Part shown: piece by piece, positions 4,357 through 8,928 of the stretch | Layout: every line of letters begins with the position of its first letter | How positions within the stretch are numbered: the first letter of the stretch is position 1 | DNA from: Acidobacteriaceae bacterium | GTDB lineage: Bacteria; Acidobacteriota; Terriglobia; Terriglobales; Acidobacteriaceae | Reading direction: 5' to 3' | DNA: 8,928 nucleotides | NCBI GenBank assembly: GCA_003151875.1 | Contig: PLYW01000334.1 | Location: 4,004 to 12,931 of the forward strand | Translations under genes and position numbers: made by a program | The notes under the pieces: generated by a model | Database searches by the model: none | Seen by the model: the letters and a program-made list of their open reading frames with translations, nothing else | Told to the model about the DNA's origin: nothing

Positions 4357-7089
4357 ATGCGCCCTACAAAATCGTCAATGCCAAACCGAGTTAGCGTTTG
4401 GGGAGCGGTTGCGGTTCTCGCGCTGTTTTGTTTCGCGACGGCAAATAGCTTGCCTGCACAGACCTTAACTACGCTGCACATGTTCGCGGGATACCCGAGT
4501 GACGGCTCCGCCCCTTACGCCGGGCTGGTGCAAGCCCCCGACGGGAACTTCTACGGGACAACCTATGCCGGCGGGGCCAGCAGCAACTGTCAGGGTGGCT
4601 GTGGCACGGTCTTTAGAATCACGCCAGGGGGCACGCTGACCACGCTGCACAGCTTCGACTGGTATGACGGCGCCAGCCCTACCGCCGCGCTGGTGCGAGG
4701 CACTGACGGAAACTTCTACGGGACAACCTATGGAGGCGGGGCCGAGCCGCGCGTTGGTACCGTATTCAAAATCACTCCGGGGGGCGCGCTGACCACACTG
4801 TACAGCTTTTGCGCGCAAGCGAACTGCACTGACGGCCAGCAGCCTTACGCCGGGCTGGTGCGAGGCTCCGATGGCAACTTCTACGGGACAACCTTGGAGG
4901 GCGGGGCTAACACCGGCTGTTCTTTGGGTGCCGGCACCTGCGGCACGGTCTTCAAAATCACGCCAGGGGGCGCACTGACCACGCTGTACAGTTTTTGCGC
5001 TCAAGCTGGCTGCGCTGATGGCGGCAACCCATACGCCGGGCTGGTGCAAGCCAGCGACGGGAACTTCTACGGGACAAACTTCGGGCGCGGGGCCAACGGT
5101 TATGGCACGGTCTTCAAAATCACCCCGGCGGGCGCGCTGACCGCGCTTTACAGCTTTTGCTCTCAAACGAACTGTGCTGACGGCCAATACCCTTACGCCG
5201 GGCTGGTGCAAGCCACCGATGGGAACTTCTACGGGTCAACCTCCGCTGGCGGCGGGGGTGTCTACCACCAGGGCGGCACGGTCTTCAAAGTCACCCCCAG
5301 CGGCACCCTGACCACGATCTACAACTTTTGCTCCCAACCGAACTGCACTGACGGCGACAGTTCTGTTGCCCGTCTGGTGCAAGCCAGCGACGGGGCCTTC
5401 TACGGGACGACCCTCCATGGCGGGGCCTACTGCGTACCCAACAGCGGCTGTGGCACGGTCTTCAAAATGACCCCAAGCGGTAGCCTGACCACGCTGCACA
5501 GCTTCGACGACGGCAGTGACGGCGGTAAGCCTCTCGCCGGGCTGGTGCAAGCCAGCGATGGGAACTTCTATGGGGCAGCCACGTATGGCGCAAACCCCGC
5601 ATGCACTGCCGGCCTCGGCGGCTGCGGTACAATCTTCCGTCTGACGGGGCCCCCGCCCAGCACAACCGCGGTGACCAGTTCGCCCAATCCTTCCACCTTC
5701 GGCGACGTGGTGACCATAACCGCGACGGTCGGTCCTCCGGGGCCGCCGGCGCCGACGGGCACAGTCGACTTCACCTCGAACGGCACTGCGATCTCCGGCT
5801 GTACGGCCGTGCCACTGACCGCGCAGCTTACGGCGGTGTGCACAACTTCGACCCTGGCGGTTGGCACGGATGCCATCGTGGCAACCTACTCGGGCGACGC
5901 GAACTACTCCGGCAGCAGCGGCACGCTGTCGCAACTGGTTAACCCGATTCCATCGCCCCTGCAATTCGTTGCCGTCGCTCCGTGTCGTGTGTATGACACG
6001 CGACCATCGCAGGGCGGCAGCGGCGCAATTCCAGGAGGAACATCCCAAAGCTTCCCGCTTCCCCAGTTATCGCAAGCGCGACATTGTGGCGACCTTTCCT
6101 CGGCGGTCGCCTATTCCCTGAATGTCACCGTCATTCCTCACGGCACTCTGGGTTACTTGTCGATATGGCCCACGGGCGAAGGTCAGCCCGTAGTCTCGAC
6201 CATGAACTCACTGGATGGGCGGGTCAAAGCCGATGCCGTGATCGTGCCCGGTGGGGACCAGGGCGCCATCAGCGTCTATGTCACCGATACCAGTGATGTA
6301 GCCCTCGACATTGACGGCTATTTTGCGCCGGTGAGCGGATCCACTCTGGCCTTTTATCCGCTGACGCCCTGCCGGGTAGCCGACACCCGCCAGTCCAACT
6401 TCCCGCCAGGCTTGGGTACGCCCCAGTTGTTGGCCAACACGCCGCGTGACTTTCCGGTGCTGAATAGCTCCTGCATCCCGCCCAATGCCAGCGCCGCGGC
6501 GTATTCGTTTAATTTCACGGTGGTGCCCGGGGGCCATCCCGTGGGCTACCTGTCGGTGTGGCCGACGGGCCAGACTCAGCCGGTGGTCTCCACCCTGAAT
6601 GACCAGACGGGAACCATCGTGGCCAACGCGGCCATCGTGCCGGCGGGTACGGGCGGAGCGATCTCCGTCTACTCGACCAATAACACGCAATTGCTGATCG
6701 ATATCGACGGCTACTTTGCGCCCGCCGGACAGGGTGGGTTATCGCTGTATCCGGTGGCGCCCTGCCGGGCGTTGGACACGCGCCATGATCAGGGCGCCTT
6801 CGGCGGAGAGCTCACCGTGGATGTGGTGAACAGTCTGTGTGGGCCGCCCAGCACAGCACAGGCCTATGTCTTCAATGCCACGGTGGTGCCGAGGGGATCA
6901 CTCGGCTATCTGGCCTTGTGGCCGGACGGGCAGTTGCAGCCGGTGGTCTCCACGCTGAATGCAACCGACGGCGCGATCACCTCGAATATGGCGATTGTGC
7001 CCGCGGGTACTGAGGGCAAGATTGACGCCTTCGCCGCCAGCGGGATTACCAACTTGCTGCTGGACATCTCCAGCTACTTCGCGCCCTAG
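4357..7089 (+). CDS. Secreted GloVer-repeat protein with an Ig-like domain and three C-terminal modules
   Basis: The product is 910 residues. Residues 1-34 are a signal peptide ending in SLPA. Residues 36-431 hold seven tandem GloVer (Gloeo_Verruco, TIGR03803) repeats of 51-62 residues. Each opens with a TLTTLYSF-type strand, has AGLVQASDGNFYGTT in the middle and closes with GTVFKITPGG. Seven repeats of this length suggest one seven-bladed beta-propeller (inference). Repeats 3-6 carry Cys-x4-Cys after SF or NF, and four repeats have a second cysteine pair before GTVF or GTIF, consistent with disulfides outside the cytoplasm. Residues about 434-530 are an Ig-like repeat domain (Big_3_5 type: TAVTSSPNPSTFGD ... 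TYSGDANYSGS). Residues 533-910 are three related modules of about 125 residues, each with PCRxxDTR, GYLxxWPxG, QPVVSTxN and IVP, ending in SYFAP or GYFAP. No catalytic residues, sorting signal or membrane anchor are visible. Binding or adhesion at the cell surface is plausible but unproven. Confidence 0.93.
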   Translation: MRPTKSSMPNRVSVWGAVAVLALFCFATANSLPAQTLTTLHMFAGYPSDGSAPYAGLVQAPDGNFYGTTYAGGASSNCQGGCGTVFRITPGGTLTTLHSFDWYDGASPTAALVRGTDGNFYGTTYGGGAEPRVGTVFKITPGGALTTLYSFCAQANCTDGQQPYAGLVRGSDGNFYGTTLEGGANTGCSLGAGTCGTVFKITPGGALTTLYSFCAQAGCADGGNPYAGLVQASDGNFYGTNFGRGANGYGTVFKITPAGALTALYSFCSQTNCADGQYPYAGLVQATDGNFYGSTSAGGGGVYHQGGTVFKVTPSGTLTTIYNFCSQPNCTDGDSSVARLVQASDGAFYGTTLHGGAYCVPNSGCGTVFKMTPSGSLTTLHSFDDGSDGGKPLAGLVQASDGNFYGAATYGANPACTAGLGGCGTIFRLTGPPPSTTAVTSSPNPSTFGDVVTITATVGPPGPPAPTGTVDFTSNGTAISGCTAVPLTAQLTAVCTTSTLAVGTDAIVATYSGDANYSGSSGTLSQLVNPIPSPLQFVAVAPCRVYDTRPSQGGSGAIPGGTSQSFPLPQLSQARHCGDLSSAVAYSLNVTVIPHGTLGYLSIWPTGEGQPVVSTMNSLDGRVKADAVIVPGGDQGAISVYVTDTSDVALDIDGYFAPVSGSTLAFYPLTPCRVADTRQSNFPPGLGTPQLLANTPRDFPVLNSSCIPPNASAAAYSFNFTVVPGGHPVGYLSVWPTGQTQPVVSTLNDQTGTIVANAAIVPAGTGGAISVYSTNNTQLLIDIDGYFAPAGQGGLSLYPVAPCRALDTRHDQGAFGGELTVDVVNSLCGPPSTAQAYVFNATVVPRGSLGYLALWPDGQLQPVVSTLNATDGAITSNMAIVPAGTEGKIDAFAASGITNLLLDISSYFAP
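4462..5649 (+). repeat. Seven tandem GloVer repeats
   Basis: Repeat boundaries, set at the TLTTL/ALTTL codons, are 4462-4632, 4633-4785, 4786-4971, 4972-5133, 5134-5304, 5305-5481 and 5482-5649. The DNA itself is repetitive: GGGAACTTCTACGGGACAAC and GCCGGGCTGGTGCAAGCC recur nearly unchanged in several units. This points to fairly recent duplication or ongoing gene conversion. Lengths vary mainly in the loop before GTVF. Confidence 0.9.
5953..7086 (+). repeat. Three tandem C-terminal modules of about 125 residues
   Basis: The modules span 5953-6330, 6331-6723 and 6724-7086. Each begins with a PCRxxDTR motif and ends in FAP, with a second cysteine about a third of the way in (RHC, SSC, SLC). 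The third is the most divergent at its end (DISSYFAP instead of DIDGYFAP). I recognise this module from other acidobacterial and some actinobacterial secreted proteins but know no assigned function. Confidence 0.85.
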
Positions 7090-7141
7090 CTGGCATTTCC
7101 GGTTCGGTCAGAATGGCGGGTTGCACGACGGCTACTTGCTG

Positions 7142-7155
7142 GCGGGGAGTCCCGC
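7142..7155 (+). terminator. Weak hairpin after the GloVer gene
   Basis: GCGGG (7142-7146) pairs with CCCGC (7151-7155) around a 4-base loop, 53 bases after the stop codon of the GloVer gene. Only a short, interrupted T-rich stretch follows, so termination here is uncertain. It is the only terminator-like structure seen in this gap. Confidence 0.2.
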
Positions 7156-7247
7156 GTCTTCGTTATGTACTCGATGTTCATGATCTAAGTACTATCAAGC
7201 AGGTTCACCGAATTGAGCTCCTGAAATGTCCACCTAATGATAGTTGG

Positions 7248-7310
7248 TGTTAAATCCCCATATCACAAGTAATCGCGACGAGGGCTCTGTTTCGGGGATT
7301 GCTTATGATA
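7248..7310 (+). repeat. Structured repeat, copy 1 (hairpin before the VOC gene)
   Basis: The first 27 bases (7248-7274) match 7749-7775 with four mismatches, sharing TAAATCCCCAT. Bases 7261-7274 pair with 7297-7310 in a 14-position stem with one mismatch (7266/7305) and one G-T pair, around a 22-base loop. The hairpin ends 26 bases before the VOC start codon and so lies in its leader. Stem positions that differ from copy 2 change together with their partners. Confidence 0.65.
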
Positions 7311-7326
7311 ACGGCTGTTATGGAAA

Positions 7327-7330
7327 GAGG
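7327..7330 (+). promoter_or_regulatory. Ribosome binding site of the VOC gene
   Basis: GAGG, within GGAAAGAGG, lies six bases before the ATG at 7337. It supports that start over an in-frame upstream start near 7244, which would place the hairpin inside the coding region. Confidence 0.55.
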
Positions 7331-7336
7331 AATGAG

Positions 7337-7744
7337 ATGTCCACAGTCGCAAGTCACCGTCCTCCGCACATTACCGGGATAGCCCCGCAGTTTCTCGTCG
7401 ATAATCTCGACCAGGCAATTGCATACTACCGCGACAAGCTTGGCTTCGAGCTTGATTTTAAGTATCAGTCGTTCTACGCCGCGGTCACGCGTGACGGATT
7501 CGGGATACATCTCAAGTGTGCGCCGAAATTGGCCGCCGACAGAGAACACCGGAAACAGAACGAACATCTGGATGTGTACATTGCCGTATGCGGTGTCCGT
7601 CGCTTGTTCAGCGAGTTGAAAATGCGTGGGGCTCAAGTGCTCAAGCCGCTGGAAGAAAGACCGTGGGCATGCCTCGATTTTTATGTCGAGGATACTGACG
7701 GCTACATTCTCTGCTTTAGTGAACAGAACGCCGACCCTGAATGA
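7337..7744 (+). CDS. VOC-family (glyoxalase/bleomycin-resistance fold) protein
   Basis: The product is 135 residues with no signal peptide, so it is cytoplasmic. It shows the two beta-alpha-beta-beta-beta units of the vicinal oxygen chelate fold. The first opens APQFLVDNLDQAIAYYRDKL and continues GFELDF, the classic start of glyoxalase-like proteins. The second closes with LDFYVEDTDGYILCFSE. H58 (GIHLK) and E129 (CFSE) sit where many VOC enzymes place metal ligands, while Q18 occupies the first ligand position. It may therefore be an enzyme, such as a dioxygenase or lyase, or a binding protein of the bleomycin-resistance kind; the substrate cannot be read from the sequence. The gene stands alone, bracketed by two related hairpins, and appears less GC-rich than its neighbours. 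Both points hint that it may have moved as a unit. Confidence 0.9.
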   Translation: MSTVASHRPPHITGIAPQFLVDNLDQAIAYYRDKLGFELDFKYQSFYAAVTRDGFGIHLKCAPKLAADREHRKQNEHLDVYIAVCGVRRLFSELKMRGAQVLKPLEERPWACLDFYVEDTDGYILCFSEQNADPE

Positions 7745-7748
7745 CGAG

Positions 7749-7804
7749 TGATAAATCCCCATTTCGCAACTAATCCTCCGTCGCCAGGATTGGTTGCGGG
7801 ATGG
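7749..7804 (+). repeat. Structured repeat, copy 2 (long hairpin after the VOC gene)
   Basis: Bases 7759-7777 pair with 7786-7804 along 19 uninterrupted positions, three of them G-T, around the 8-base loop CCGTCGCC. The hairpin begins 14 bases after the VOC stop codon. No T-run follows, so it is not a standard intrinsic terminator, though it could stabilise the 3' end of the message. Its left arm is the second copy of the repeat at 7248-7274. Confidence 0.75.
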
Positions 7805-8089
7805 CCTGGTATCGCCATCTATCCGCGGACCGATAACTTCCGTCTTGGCCATCCGCCCGCAATTCGGCGGCAAGCGGCAATGCAACTTCCCCACAACGCA
7901 CTTTTGCGGCGAATTTAGGGAATAACCTAAAACGTTTGGTAGGGAAGCGCATCGTCATCACTTGCGAGCGCAGTCTCTCAGTTTCCTGGATGTGAGCTAT
8001 CCTGCTCAGATTTTATCGGTTTCCAGGTGTCATTCTATGCATTCTTCTGACTGCGACTTCCATAAGCGAGCAGGCCGCGAGTCTGGAGC

Positions 8090-8109
8090 GGCGGGAGTAG
8101 TGTTCCGCC
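8090..8109 (+). promoter_or_regulatory. Hairpin upstream of the last gene
   Basis: GGCGGGA (8090-8096) pairs with TTCCGCC (8103-8109), with one G-T pair and a 6-base loop. It lies 35 bases before the first possible start of the last gene. It may affect the leader of that transcript or be chance pairing in GC-rich DNA. Confidence 0.25.
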
Positions 8110-8198
8110 ACAATACTTTAAGAACCGGGATTGGATGAATAACAATGATGACGACAAATTGCGGGTTGGATCGCAGATTGACTAAACAGAATCTCTAC

Positions 8199-8912
8199 AT
8201 GAAGATGCGCCGAAGCATGCTGTTGCTGTTGGTAATCGCGGACCTCGCAGCCCTACCCGTGCTGGCAAAGGCGCAATCACTGGCCGATCCGATAGACTCC
8301 TCCGGCACGGTTGCAAGTACAACCCCGGCGCAACTGAAGCTGACATACACGCGTCCGACGCACACAACGAAGTTCCGTAACTACGTCTTCGACGTGATCG
8401 GTCCATCTCCGGTCGTCGCGGCCGCCTTCGCGGCCGGTATTGGCCAGGCGGATAACGCACCGCCGGAGTGGAAGCAAGGCGCTGAGGGCTACGGCAAGCG
8501 ATTCGTGTCTGACTTCGGCATCGCAGCAGTGAGCACCACCACGCGCTATGCGCTGGCAGCAGCCCTCAAGGAAGACACGCTGTACTACCGCTGTGAGTGC
8601 AAAGGAGTGTTTCCGCGGCTGAGCCATGCCGTGACTTCGACCTTGATAGCACGCCGCGGCGCCGACGGCCACCGCGTGTTCTCCGTTCCAGCGCTGGTCG
8701 CGCCTTATGCAGGCACGATGACCGCCGTCTACGGCTGGTACCCCGGCCGCTACGACGCCCAGGATGCGCTCCGGATGGGCAACTACGCCCTGCTGGGATC
8801 TCTAGGCTGGAACATCGCGCGGGAGTTTCTCTCTGGCGGACCCCACTCCTTGTTTTCTCGCATGCATTTGAACAATGGGCAAGCAGCGCCAGGTTCAGGT
8901 CCCAATCCGTGA
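8199..8912 (+). CDS. Secreted protein of unknown function (acidobacterial type)
   Basis: From the ATG at 8199 the product is 237 residues. It starts with a textbook signal peptide (MKMRRSMLLLLVIADLAA ending in AKA), so it is exported. The frame is open from an ATG at 8145; that start would add 18 residues before the signal peptide. Neither start has a strong ribosome binding site, and 8199 is chosen for the compact signal peptide. The mature part contains AAGIGQADNAPPEWKQG, GYGKRF, KEDTLYYRCEC with a Cys-x-Cys pair, PRLSHAV, and a final stretch with YGWYPGRY and NYALLGSLGWNIAREF. I recall proteins with this order of motifs (GIGQ, PxEW, EDxxYYRCxC) as common hypotheticals in Acidobacteriota, but no function is known to me. 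Small-residue-rich hydrophobic stretches suggest an envelope location. The gene is complete, ending 16 bases before the window edge. Confidence 0.82.
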   Translation: MKMRRSMLLLLVIADLAALPVLAKAQSLADPIDSSGTVASTTPAQLKLTYTRPTHTTKFRNYVFDVIGPSPVVAAAFAAGIGQADNAPPEWKQGAEGYGKRFVSDFGIAAVSTTTRYALAAALKEDTLYYRCECKGVFPRLSHAVTSTLIARRGADGHRVFSVPALVAPYAGTMTAVYGWYPGRYDAQDALRMGNYALLGSLGWNIAREFLSGGPHSLFSRMHLNNGQAAPGSGPNP

Positions 8913-8928
8913 CACGCCCGAGGCCGTA

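Larger units (their letters stand above)
7745..8198. other. 454-base region between the VOC gene and the last gene
   Basis: No convincing gene is seen on either strand. The region holds the long hairpin at 7759-7804, a small GC-rich hairpin (7853-7857 with 7866-7870), a 6-bp hairpin TTTAGG/CCTAAA (7914-7919 with 7926-7931) and a 7-bp hairpin at 8090-8109. The last part may be translated if the following gene starts at 8145. No promoter was recognised with any certainty. Confidence 0.4.

Noticed and set aside
4462..5649. Tandem repeats as a CRISPR array
   Set aside because: The units are 153-186 bases, in frame, and encode protein repeats; there are no short identical repeats with unique spacers.
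4465..6048. Long minus-strand frames opposite the GloVer gene
   Set aside because: Their repetitive translations mirror the GloVer repeat DNA, and no independent domain or start signal is seen.
7248..7804. VOC gene as an integron cassette with attC sites
   Set aside because: The folded flanks and cassette-like size fit the idea, and GTTAAAT at 7249-7255 resembles a core site. However, the paired RYYYAAC and GTTRRRY ends are not in the right order, the second copy lacks them, and there is no integrase or neighbouring cassette.
7978..8034. Short direct similarity GTTTCCTGGATGT / GTTTCCAGGTGTC
   Set aside because: Only about 13 bases with mismatches and no structural or positional support; likely chance.

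Overview
The window looks like chromosomal DNA from a member of the Acidobacteriota (Terriglobia-like). This is inferred from gene content and was not tested by any search: a long secreted protein with tandem GloVer (Gloeo_Verruco) repeats, a TlpA-type thioredoxin carrying an extra C-terminal domain of an acidobacterial style, and two small secreted proteins of types I associate with these genomes. The DNA is moderately GC-rich. All convincing genes lie on the + strand, and long open frames on the other strand are shadows of them. No rRNA, tRNA, CRISPR array, transposase or integrase was found.

Layout. Positions 1-298 are non-coding and hold a palindrome and the first copy of a 60-bp direct repeat. 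299-745 encodes a small secreted protein of unknown function. The second repeat copy (757-815) follows, then a CPBP-family intramembrane protease gene (858-1727). A YiiM-like MOSC-domain gene (1824-2480) comes next. A non-coding gap with a perfect palindrome leads to an exported TlpA-like protein (2769-3590). The 392-base gap after it holds a promoter-like sequence, a hairpin followed by a T-run, and a short open frame that may be a gene remnant. At 3983-4189 lies the broken 5' end of a GloVer-repeat gene. Directly after it is an intact GloVer gene (4357-7089) encoding a 910-residue secreted protein: signal peptide, seven GloVer repeats, one Ig-like domain and three copies of a roughly 125-residue C-terminal module. 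A VOC/glyoxalase-fold gene (7337-7744) is bracketed by two related hairpins. After a 454-base gap the window ends with a secreted protein of unknown function (8199-8912).

The genes do not form one pathway. Intergenic gaps are mostly large and each gene has its own leader, so most appear to be transcribed separately. The shared theme is the cell envelope: four intact products carry export signals and a fifth is an integral membrane protein. The two most interesting non-coding signals are the hairpin pair around the VOC gene, whose stems differ by compensatory base changes, and the 60-bp repeat in the leaders of the first two genes. I did not find a clear new multi-gene system.
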